DNA from: Lomentospora prolificans
Taxonomy: Eukaryota > Ascomycota > Sordariomycetes > Microascales > Microascaceae
NCBI GenBank assembly: GCA_029532625.1
Contig: JARFXM010000006.1
Location: forward strand, 1,736,001 to 1,800,000
Length of the DNA: 64,000 nucleotides
Direction: 5' to 3'
Below are positions 32,801 through 41,382 of this stretch, one piece after another; position 1 is the first letter of the stretch; every line of letters begins with the position of its first letter. Below the pieces are notes generated by a model. It did no database searches. It had not been told where the DNA came from and was given only the letters and a program-made list of their open reading frames with translations. Position numbers and translations under genes: made by a program.

Positions 32801-35800
32801 CCAGGTCGGAGCAGAGTACGAGGATGATTCGGCCCTCGAACAAAAGCGGGTTGACCTCATCCACTCCGCTGCGACTGTCCTGCGCAAATCGGGACTGATC
32901 AAGTACGATGAGAAGACTGGAAGTCTACGGGCTACCGAGCTTGGTCGTATCGCCTCACACTACTATATAACCCACGGGTCGATGGATACCTACAACACGC
33001 TGATCCTCCCTGGTATAACTACCATCGAGCTTTTCCGAGTGTTCTCGCTAAGCGCGGAATTCAAGTATATCCCTGTCCGCCAAGACGAAAAGGTTGAACT
33101 TGCGAAGCTTCTTAGCCGAGTGCCAATCCCTGTTAAGGAGAGCATCGAGGAGCCTCATGCGAAGATAAATGTTCTTCTCCAGGCCTACATCTCTCGACTT
33201 CGACTGGATGGCTTCGCCCTAATGGCTGATATGGTATACGTCACTCAATCGGCTGGCCGCATCTTGCGCGCCATCTTTGAGATTACTTTGAAGAAAGGCT
33301 GGGCTGATGTCGCCAAGGTTGCTCTCGACCTGTGTAAGATGGCCGAGAAACGAATGTGGCCTACGATGACCCCGCTGCGTCAATTCCCTAGCTGCCCTCG
33401 TGACATTATTCAGAAAGCAGAACGGGTCGAGGCTCCTTGGAGTGCGTACTTCGATCTTGACCCCCCCAGGATGGGAGAGCTTCTCGGTATGCCGCGACAC
33501 GGTCGAACCGTGTGCGGGCTTGTCGCCAAGTTCCCTAGACTAGACGTGCAGGCCCTCGCTAAGCCCATCACGAGGTCCATGATGCATATAACCCTCGAGA
33601 TCACACCCAACTTTGAGTGGGACGTTGAGGTCCACGGTGCTGCCGAAAGCTTCTGGGTTGTCGTCGAGGACTGTGATGGCGAACGGATCTTATATCACGA
33701 TCAATTTATACTTCGAAGGGAATACGCAATGGCCGAGGACAACCGCCACGTTGTCGACTTCACTGTGGAGATACTCGAGCCTATGCCGCCGCACTATTTC
33801 ATCTCGCTGATCTCGGATCGATGGATGGCCTCAGAAACGAAGATAGCTCTCTCCCTCATGAACCTCATTCTCCCAGAGAAGTTCCCCCCTCATACGGAGC
33901 TTCTCAAGCTCCAGCCTGTCTCAGTATCGGCGCTGAAGGTTGAACAATATATCAAGCTCTACCCTGACTGGCAAAACTTTAATGCCATTCAGACGCAGAC
34001 TTTCAACTCATTGTACAGCACTGACGACAATGTCCTCGTTGCTGCACCCACTGGATCTGGGAAAACGGCTTGCGCCGAGTTTGCTCTTCTCCGCCACTGG
34101 GCGAAGACCTCGGCCGGGAAAGCTGTGTACCTCGCGCCGTATCAGGAGCTCGTTGATATCCGGTTGCGCGACTGGGAGAAGCGGCTCAGTCATCTTCGTG
34201 GTGGAAAATTGATTGTAAAGCTCACAGGCGAGACAGCAACTGACCTTGATTTGCTCAATAGGGGTGACCTGATTCTAGCGACGCCGTCCCAGTGGGATGT
34301 CCTATCGCGTCAATGGAGGCGCCGCAAGAACGTTCAGCTCGTCGAGCTACTCCTAGCCGACGAACTGCACCTTTTGGGGGAGAACATGGGATACGTCTAC
34401 GAGGTTGTCGTGTCTCGTATGCAGTACATCAGCGGTCAAACAGAACGCCCTCTTCGGACTGTGGCTCTCAGTGTATCCCTTGCCAACGCAAGGGATATCG
34501 GCTCTTGGATCGGCGCGAAGAAGCACGATGTGTACAACTTTAGCCCGCTTGTCAGGCCTTTGCGCCTTGAACTTCACCTCCAGTCTTTCTCGATTCCGCA
34601 CTTCCCCTCTCTCATGTTGGCCATGGCGAAACCCGCCTATCTTGCCATCACACAAATGTCGCCCAATTTACCAGCTATAGTTTTCGTCCACAGCCGAAAG
34701 CAGACTCGCGCTACTGCTCGAGATCTTCTTGCGGCATGCTACATGGACGATGATGAGGACCGCTTCCTTCATGCAGAAGGTGATCAACTTAAGCGCATCC
34801 TTGATCATATCGACGAAGAACCACTTCGCGAAGCACTATCGCACGGAATCGGCTACTACCACGAGGCACTCAGCCTGAGCGACCGGCGCATTGTCAAGCA
34901 CCTCTACGATAGGGGAGCAATTCAAGTCTTGGTAGCGTCTCGTGACGTTTGCTGGGAGTTGGATTGCACTGCTCACCTTGTCGTCGTCATGGGCACACAG
35001 TATTTCGACGGACAAGAGCATCGTTATCTGGATTACCCCATGAGTGAAGTACTGCACATGTTTGGAAAAGCCTTGGTCTCTTCTGACAAGAAAAGCCGCG
35101 GTGTGCTCATGGTCTCATCTGTGAAGCGCGAATACTACAGCAAATTCCTTCGAGATGCGCTTCCAGTGGAGTCTCACGTTCCCGACAATCTTCACGATAC
35201 CTTTGTCACCGAGATCAGCACAAAGATGATCCAGTCGGCCGGTGACGCGGTCAATTGGACAACTTTCACCTACTTCTACAGGCGTCTGCTCGCCAATCCC
35301 GGGTACTACGGACTCACCGAGCTTACGGATGAAGCTCTCGGTCGCTTCATCTCGGACCGCGTCGAGGACACGTTTGGCCAGCTAAACGAAGCAAAGATTA
35401 TCGAGTACGATGAGGAGGACGGCACTGTCGTTCCGTTGAATGCGGCCATGATCGCGGCCTATTACAATATCTCTTACGTGACGATGGAGACATTCTTGCT
35501 CTCGTTGACTGGTCGCACAAAGCTCAAGGGAGTTCTCGAGGTTGTGACATCGGCCACCGAGTTCGAGGCCATCCAGCTCAGGAGACACGAAGGCGGAATC
35601 CTCCGACGCGTTTACGAGAAGCTTCCTGTCAAGATGTCTGGAGACGTCAATTTTGATTCTGCACATTTCAAAGCCTTCGTTTTGCTACAGGCGCACTTCT
35701 CGAGACTTCAGCTACCCGTGGATCTCAACAAGGACCAAGAGGTCATCCTGTCCAAGGTGCTTGGTCTTCTCAGCGCAGCCGTAGACATCTTATCCTCGGA

Positions 35801-36542
35801 GGGTCACCTCAATGCCATGAATGCTATGGAGATGTCGCAAATGGTAGTCCAGTCCATGTGGGATCGTGACAGCCCCCTCAAGCAGATTCCACACTTTACG
35901 GACGATGCTATTAAGGCTGCCAACAAGTTCGGGTATATCGCACCAACCGTTTCTAACCTTGCCCGTTCATTAGAACCACAGAGTGCTAACTGGTACGTGA
36001 TATGTAGTATCAAGGACATTTTCGATTTCATGGAAGCCATGAACCCTGAGGAGAATGCCGACTACGATTCGCTGGTCAAGGCCCTCGGCCTCAGCAACAA
36101 CCAGCTTGCTCAGGTTGCCGACTTTACCAACAACAAGTACCCCGATATCGAGATGGAGCACGAGGTTGAGGATGAAGATGAGATTCGCTCAAACGAGCCG
36201 GCGTACCTCAACATCACGATACAGCGCAACGTTGACGAGGACGACGAGGTGGACCCGACGGTTCATGCTCCGTTCTATCCAGCGAAGAAGATGGAGAACT
36301 GGTGGCTCGTTGTCGGGGAAGAGAGCAGCAAGAGCTTACTGGCAATTAAGAGGGTGACGATCTTGAGAAAGCTTGACGTGAAGCTAGAATTTACGGTCCC
36401 TACCGCGGGCAAGCACGATCTCAAGCTCTACCTAATGAGCGACAGTTATATGGGTGTGGATCAAGAGCGGGAATTTACAGTCACTGCTGCGGAAGGTATG
36501 GATGTCGACGATGAAGACGACGAAGACGAAGACGACGAGTAG
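29868..36542 (+). CDS. brr2: Pre-mRNA-splicing helicase Brr2 (U5 snRNP)
   Basis: Ski2-like RNA helicase that unwinds U4/U6 during spliceosome activation. The open frame is 2224 codons, but a 75-nt in-frame intron (35933-36007: donor GTATAT, branch GTGCTAAC, acceptor TAG) probably lies near the 3' end. Spliced, the protein is 2199 aa, with the join reading F-G-I-K-D-I-F-D. Order: N-terminal region with acidic stretches (about 195-290); first helicase cassette with Walker A APTGSGKT at 542-549, DEIHLLHD at 655, SATLPN, and a Sec63 domain; second cassette with APTGSGKT at 1393-1400 and DEIH replaced by DELH at 1498, SVSLAN in place of the usual SAT motif, and a second Sec63 domain. The divergent second cassette is normal for Brr2. 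A 14-residue acidic tail ends the protein. Family length (2100-2200 aa) agrees. Confidence 0.98.
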   Translation: MADPRDVSQYKYSAMSNLVLKVDRRLINRPTDKATGEPESIAGRLTIKDMGSRVAPDAAPKPKKPTALPDVERGSIQEGRDVLLREQRKRKTDGQLRGTGILGAADLAIEGIQYRPRTAATRATFDLILTLVANSLGDVPYEVVRSAADAVLEYLKDEDMKDFDKKKEIDEILGITLNPKQFNDLVNLGKKITDYDAQDDEEDDRASQGSATLDDRQGVAVAFEDEEEEDEIVPEVRDYSSEEDEEEGDEDESREADAADAEALQEGDEMVLDSAGRDQDKKDGESSVPAREVDAFWLQRQIGKIYSDPKEQHDKTQEALRILSGEPDEPGGEEKPLREIENDLMELFEYEHHELVQLLIENREKVVWLTKLARAETSDDRAAVQREMASEGLQWILNELYGKKPEDDRKKKVDIKMDLDVPESIANGAAKSDKLDGQLVGGLQPRKLINLENLVFDQGNHLMTNPKVRLPEGSTKRTFKGYEEIHVPAPKKRSDPNDPLIPITDMPEWARGPFSTTKSLNRIQSKCFPTAFQDDGNMLVCAPTGSGKTNVSMLTILREIGKHRDPETGNIDLDSFKIVYIAPLKALVQEQVGNFGKRLQPYGITVSELTGDRQLTKQQIAETQIIVTTPEKWDVITRKATDLSYTNLVRLIIIDEIHLLHDDRGPVLESIVSRTIRKTEQTGEPVRLVGLSATLPNFRDVASFLRVDMKTGLFHFDGSFRPCPLRQEFVGVTDRKAIKQLKTMNDVTYNKVLEHVGTNRNQMLIFVHSRKDTAKTARYIRDKALEMDTINQILSHDAGSRAILNEASEQATDKDLKDLLPYGFGIHHAGMNRADRTDVEDLFSQGSIQVLVCTATLAWGVNLPAHTVIIKGTQVYSPEKGSWVELSPQDVLQMLGRAGRPQFDTYGEGIIITTQSEMTYYLSLLNQQLPIESQFVSRLVDNLNAEVVLGNVRTRDEGVEWLGYTYLFVRMLRSPGLYQVGAEYEDDSALEQKRVDLIHSAATVLRKSGLIKYDEKTGSLRATELGRIASHYYITHGSMDTYNTLILPGITTIELFRVFSLSAEFKYIPVRQDEKVELAKLLSRVPIPVKESIEEPHAKINVLLQAYISRLRLDGFALMADMVYVTQSAGRILRAIFEITLKKGWADVAKVALDLCKMAEKRMWPTMTPLRQFPSCPRDIIQKAERVEAPWSAYFDLDPPRMGELLGMPRHGRTVCGLVAKFPRLDVQALAKPITRSMMHITLEITPNFEWDVEVHGAAESFWVVVEDCDGERILYHDQFILRREYAMAEDNRHVVDFTVEILEPMPPHYFISLISDRWMASETKIALSLMNLILPEKFPPHTELLKLQPVSVSALKVEQYIKLYPDWQNFNAIQTQTFNSLYSTDDNVLVAAPTGSGKTACAEFALLRHWAKTSAGKAVYLAPYQELVDIRLRDWEKRLSHLRGGKLIVKLTGETATDLDLLNRGDLILATPSQWDVLSRQWRRRKNVQLVELLLADELHLLGENMGYVYEVVVSRMQYISGQTERPLRTVALSVSLANARDIGSWIGAKKHDVYNFSPLVRPLRLELHLQSFSIPHFPSLMLAMAKPAYLAITQMSPNLPAIVFVHSRKQTRATARDLLAACYMDDDEDRFLHAEGDQLKRILDHIDEEPLREALSHGIGYYHEALSLSDRRIVKHLYDRGAIQVLVASRDVCWELDCTAHLVVVMGTQYFDGQEHRYLDYPMSEVLHMFGKALVSSDKKSRGVLMVSSVKREYYSKFLRDALPVESHVPDNLHDTFVTEISTKMIQSAGDAVNWTTFTYFYRRLLANPGYYGLTELTDEALGRFISDRVEDTFGQLNEAKIIEYDEEDGTVVPLNAAMIAAYYNISYVTMETFLLSLTGRTKLKGVLEVVTSATEFEAIQLRRHEGGILRRVYEKLPVKMSGDVNFDSAHFKAFVLLQAHFSRLQLPVDLNKDQEVILSKVLGLLSAAVDILSSEGHLNAMNAMEMSQMVVQSMWDRDSPLKQIPHFTDDAIKAANKFGYIAPTVSNLARSLEPQSANWYVICSIKDIFDFMEAMNPEENADYDSLVKALGLSNNQLAQVADFTNNKYPDIEMEHEVEDEDEIRSNEPAYLNITIQRNVDEDDEVDPTVHAPFYPAKKMENWWLVVGEESSKSLLAIKRVTILRKLDVKLEFTVPTAGKHDLKLYLMSDSYMGVDQEREFTVTAAEGMDVDDEDDEDEDDE
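35933..36007 (+). other. Predicted stop-free in-frame intron in brr2
   Basis: 75 nt with GTATAT donor, CTAAC branch (35986-35990) 17 nt before a TAG acceptor. Without it the protein joins as N-K-F-G-I-K-D-I-F-D-F-M, as expected for the last Sec63 domain. With it, 25 residues unlike Brr2 homologues are inserted. Confidence 0.8.
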
Positions 36543-37976
36543 ACTGGGACAACTCGTGTTGGTGGAAAAGGCTGGTCTCAACGGCCACCAGTGTATAGAA
36601 TAATTCCGGTAAGGAATGCACAGAGGAATGATGAATAAAGGAAGATATTGTTTTTGGATTTTTTTTTTCTTTTTGGATCAAGTGTCCACAACGTCATTAT
36701 CTCAGAGCGGCCGTTCCTGGATACAATGAACAGCGGATGCGGACAACATCCTGTTTGCAGCGGCAACGGTGTGTGGCAAAGTCGTTGACAGCACGCGAGT
36801 TAAATGGAGGCTGGAGTTGATCGGTTTATACAAGTAAACGGGGTGGCTGGTGATTGGCAAGGACCAGCCCTGAAAAATCACTTGGAAAGCTCACAGGTCT
36901 CAACCAGGCAAAGCCAGAGCTGGCATTACCCTCAATTCCCCGCTCCTCAACCTGACAATGAGAGTTGCGCAATCGCCAAGGGTAATTTACCTAGAAACGC
37001 TTGGGGAAGGTCCATTTTGGCCCTTTTTCTGTTACCGATTTCGACAGTGAGCATTGCGCGGAGGCACCTCTGATGTGGAACTGCTTTGAGAAGTGGAGGT
37101 GAAGGCAGAGGTGGAGTCGCCGCGTCTTGTCTTTGTGTCATCGGGCTAGGGAGAAAAGTACAGGAATGACGCTGGCTGTGGCACAGGCGCTACTCCGCGA
37201 TGGCGATGGCGAGGGCGATGGCGATGGCGATGGTTAGCGGCCAGAGTCGGAATGCCACAGGCCCAAGGTACCTAACAATAACAGGGCCATGCTTCAGGCA
37301 GAACCGCGCCTTGCTAGCGTCTCTGGATAGCGAGGTTGAGGCGCAAGAGCACTCAATTGGCCTTCAAAGGTAGGCTGCTCGCGTCCAAGTCTGGGCTTCC
37401 CTCGTCATCGGATGAGACCTGCCGCCCGTCCCTCTGCTAAAGGTACAACAACAATGTATAAAGGTATAACAAGCTGGGAACATTAGGCAAAGTCCCTGGC
37501 CTCCTGCTGGTCAGGGCCACTTGCATTTGTCCTCTGGCTACATCTATATGTCACGTGCCATGTCCTTCATCAGCTCATTTGCGTACCGAGTGTACTAAGG
37601 TATTATTACCTTGTCTTAAATTATGACAACCTCTCTCTTCTGACGAAAATCCTCGCAACATCCATTGATCCTGGTTCCAATCGCCTCTTTTTCCATCCTA
37701 CCGCTTCCCTTCTTTTGAGTTGCTGACCTTCACTACGCCACAACATCATCATAAGGGCTGTCGGCGCAATTTCTACAAGTCCATTACGGATTCTTCTAGC
37801 TTATCCGTCTCTGTTCTTCCCCTCCCTTAGCGATTCGAGAGCACGCTATTCACACGCGAGGCCTAACGCGTACGCCCACCCTATTTATTTATTTATCCTC
37901 CACACCTCCAACTACACACAGTACCTGAGAGCTCCAACCCTGCGCTTAAGGCGATCGCATTGCCTGTATTGACACA
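36543..37976. other. Intergenic region with hexamer repeat
   Basis: 1.4 kb between BRR2 and the PWWP gene, both on +. An AATAAA signal lies at 36634, a likely poly(A) signal of BRR2. A TGGCGA hexamer repeat lies at 37201-37233. The last 350 nt are CT-rich with a TTTATTTATTTAT stretch (about 37883-37895), suited to the promoter and leader of the next gene. No coding region is seen. Confidence 0.6.
37201..37233. repeat. TGGCGA hexamer repeat
   Basis: Five tandem hexamers, the third reading GGGCGA, plus a partial sixth, in non-coding DNA. Confidence 0.9.
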
Positions 37977-40242
37977 ATGTCATCCTCTGAACCATCCACC
38001 GACAAAAAGGAGGTCGCTCCTACTGCCCCAGCCGCTGCAGCTGACGATTCCAAAGCTGTCGCCGAGTCCAAGGCCGAGGTGATCAAGGAAGCTCAATCCG
38101 GCACCCCAGCCAATGCGTCTACCGGTACGTCTCGAGATCATCCCCCTACCGCCTCTTCGCACTCCCACCTTGCTTCTATCATCCATCCTATCGCGTTGGC
38201 GCGGCGCAACCTCATGCCGACCAAACGTGTCGCGCGCACGTCACCTAATTCCCCTTAATCCCTTCGCCTACACACATTCCGTAATAGCTCGCCGCCATCG
38301 CGTCTCTTTGAACACGGACTCCTGGACTTGTTGTACCACTCTCGACCACGCAGCTGACTAACGCTGACATGACTAGATGCCACTTCGTCGGAAAAGCCCT
38401 CTGAGGAAACTGACTCCAAGCCCGATGCTGAGAAGTCTGCGGGCGACGCCGAAAAGATGGATAAGCAAGGCGACACCGAGATGAATGATGCCACAACCGA
38501 AGACGCTGCGCCTCCTACCGATTCTAAGAATACTGTGGCCGACGACAAGACCAAGGCTGCGCGTCGCAAGTCAACCGGCGCCGCCGAGAAGGGCGGCAAG
38601 AAGCTCAATAAAAAACAATCCAAGGCTCGCATCACCAACCTCAACGCCCAACCTGGCGATCTCTATCTTGTTAAGCTCAAGGGATTTCCCCCGTGGCCCG
38701 CCGTCATCTGTGATGAGGCCATGCTCCCGCAGCGCCTCCTTACTACGCGACCTGTTACGGCTAAACGAGCCGACGGAACCTATCGCGAAGACTTTGCTGA
38801 CGGTGGCAAGCGTGTCAATGACCGGACATTCCCCGTCATGTACCTATATACCAATGAATTGTACGTCGCCCCAAAGCGAACCCTAGACGCACCTCCCTTG
38901 AGGCGGACCACCCCCTCCGACCCTGCACCGGTTTAGGTTCTAGGTGTATCCCCTTCCTTGCCTAATACTACCCGCCCCCTTGGTTGCACTTGTACTTGGC
39001 CTACCACCCACTCTGGCAGTCAATGATGCTGACGTCTTTCTTTCATAGCGGTTGGGTTCCCAATACCTCTCTTCAGGAACTATCACCCGAGCAGGCTTCC
39101 GAAGCGATCAATGACAAGATGCGAAAGGATTTGCAGTCGGCTTACGAACTAGCCTCGGAGGGGCATGATCTCGACTACTACAAGGATGTCCTTCAGCAGT
39201 TCCAGGAAGAGCTAGTGGCGAAAGAGGAAGCTAAAAAAACGAAGAAATCCAAGGCGGCAGCCGCCGACAGCATGGATATTGATGATGTCGAGGACGCGAC
39301 CCCCGCTAAGAAGACGAAGAAACGGAAGGCCGAGGATGAGACTGCTGTAAGTTGACCCGTTTCCTTGATCAACTCCTTTCTGCACTCGATATGGATGGGC
39401 TAACGCCTTTTCGTAAACACAGACGCCCCAACGGACCGATTCTGTGAAGAAACCCAAAATTAAGCTTTTGAATTCCGCCGCGAAGGCTTCGAATGGTGCT
39501 ACCACACCGAAGACTAGCAAGGAACAGGCCACTTCCAAGGTGTCCAAGGCGAAAACCAAATCGAAAGCTCCGGAAGAGCCTAAGAAGCCGGAGCTGAGCC
39601 CTAAAGAGCGTCACGAAAGGAGGGTGGTAAGTCTCAATTCCTCTCCCTCGTCTCACATCCTTCCATTGCATCCGGCGCTAATATGAAGAAATTGCAGAAG
39701 GAAGTTTTGTATTTGCGGCACAAGCTCCAGAAGGGCTTCTTCCCTCGTGATTCGGAGATCAAGGAAGAAGAAATGCAGGCCATGAGCGAATTCTTCACGC
39801 GACTCGAGAAGTTTACCGAAATGGAAGCGAGCATCCTCAAAGCGACTAGGATCCACAAGGTCCCGAAGGCCATCCTCAGAATGGAAGCCATTCCCAAAGA
39901 TGAAGAGTTTAACTTCAAAAGCCGATCTCAAGGTCTTCTAGATCAATGGAATAAGCTTTTGGCTGCTGACGCCGGCTCGAACGGCGTAAATGGAGCTGAT
40001 GAGAAGAAGGACAGCAAACTTGACTCGAACGGAGGCGGCGAGGCCAGCGAGAAGGCTGCAGACACTGAAAAGCCTGAGCCCGATGCGGAGGAGGCGAAGA
40101 ATGAAGCTGCCGACGAGAAGGCCGATGACGCCTCGGCAGAGGAGGTAATTACCAGATAAATCTTGGCCTCTCTTGATTCTGGCTCGTTTCTAATCAGAGT
40201 CAACAGTCCAAGGTCCTCACCGCCGTCGAAGCTTCTGCCTAG
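37977..40242 (+). CDS. PWWP-domain chromatin protein with C-terminal TFIIS-N/IBD-like helical domain
   Basis: Six exons: 37977-38124, 38377-38860, 39049-39346, 39423-39626, 39698-40144, 40207-40242; 538 aa. After an acidic, Ala-rich N-terminus comes a PWWP domain at about 134-225 (PGDLYLVKLKGFPPWPAVI, then F-P-V-M-Y-L-Y-T-N-E-F-G-W-V); such domains read H3K36 methylation with DNA contacts. Lys-rich, nuclear-localisation-like blocks follow (KKTKKRK, KKPKIK). At about 375-480 lies a helical domain (HERRVKEVLYLRHKLQKG ... LEKFTEMEASILKATRIHKV) resembling the LEDGF integrase-binding / TFIIS N-terminal fold. The tail is acidic. Overall order resembles LEDGF/HDGF-type and fungal Pdp3-like proteins. 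The open frame would stop at 40159, but GTAATT after GAG-GAG and a CAG acceptor at 40206 join a last exon giving S-K-V-L-T-A-V-E-A-S-A. No single named orthologue is assigned. Confidence 0.9.
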
Positions 40243-41382
40243 AAGTTCCACGCCTACGTTGGTAAGACGTCCGAGTAGCTGACGATTTCTGCCGGGCTTC
40301 AGCTTGATGGCCATGTTGAAATATACAGCCAGGGCGCGATTTCAACGAGCTCATGAAAAAAACAAGTATAAAAAAAAAACAGGGAAGAAACAAAAGAGGG
40401 TATTGAAATGGCCAGTAATGACGCCGTGGTCATCAAGGATCCGGGACGCAGTCTTTATTCCTGTTGCTTTCAAGTCGGCCCTATTCAGGCGTTTGAGGAA
40501 ACCAGATTGATTTTGTTCATGTCAAGGTGTTTACAAGCTCTTCGCTATTTTGTCTTTCCCACGGTTATGCAAGTTGCACCACGGTTCTCTTATGTTTCTC
40601 TCTCTCTCTCATTAGGCTTTGTTCCTTGTTGTGTTTCTGTAAATTACAAATCGTTTTGATGGTTTCCGACATACGCGCGGCCCAGGGAAAAGGGTGGAGA
40701 GGGTTTTCTTTGGATGGATGGGCAGGGCGGGAGGGTACATGCGGGTTCCAACTGTCTAAACACGTTCACAGTTCATGTCACCTGGAAAAAGCGCAGAAGA
40801 TGCTATGTTGAGTTGGCTGGAGCACAAGACGGTTGTGACCAGAGTGTGTCGTGGCCGATAGGGACCACGACACTTTGTTAACCATACCGGCGCCTTAGCA
40901 TTTGAACAAAGGGACAGGCTAGCATGATGGTAAGAATTACCTTATGATTCTCTATGGTAGAGCCTTTTTATATTTTCCATGCACAATGAATAACGTGTGA
41001 CTATGCCTGCCTGTCAACATCATCTTGTCCATCTGAGAGCAGTGCTTTCTTTTAGTAGCTGTATCTCCTCGAGTTTCCCCTTTTTCACGTCGGGTACCTG
41101 AAGATGATCTCTCTCCGCGACGCATTCCTCGCACTGTGCGATTATTCCAGTTGTTGCTGGCAATTGAGCTTCATCTGGCCGTGTCACACTGTACGCGTCC
41201 TCCGCGTCTCAAGGCTCTACATTCAACCACATCTGAGTTTCTTCGCCAGCTCTTCGTAGCCTTTCATCGAAGACTTTGGCCAGCTAGCATTACGATAGTC
41301 GTTTTCTTTTCCTCTCTTTCTCTTTTTCTTCTCCTCATCTCTTCATCGCCTAACGTTTTTTTTTCTTTTTTTTTCTTTAATC
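40243..41382. other. Intergenic region
   Basis: 1.1 kb between the PWWP gene and ORC3. It contains an A-run (40370-40379), a TC repeat (about 40597-40610) and long T/C tracts immediately before the ORC3 start (41285-41380). No coding region is seen. Confidence 0.6.
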
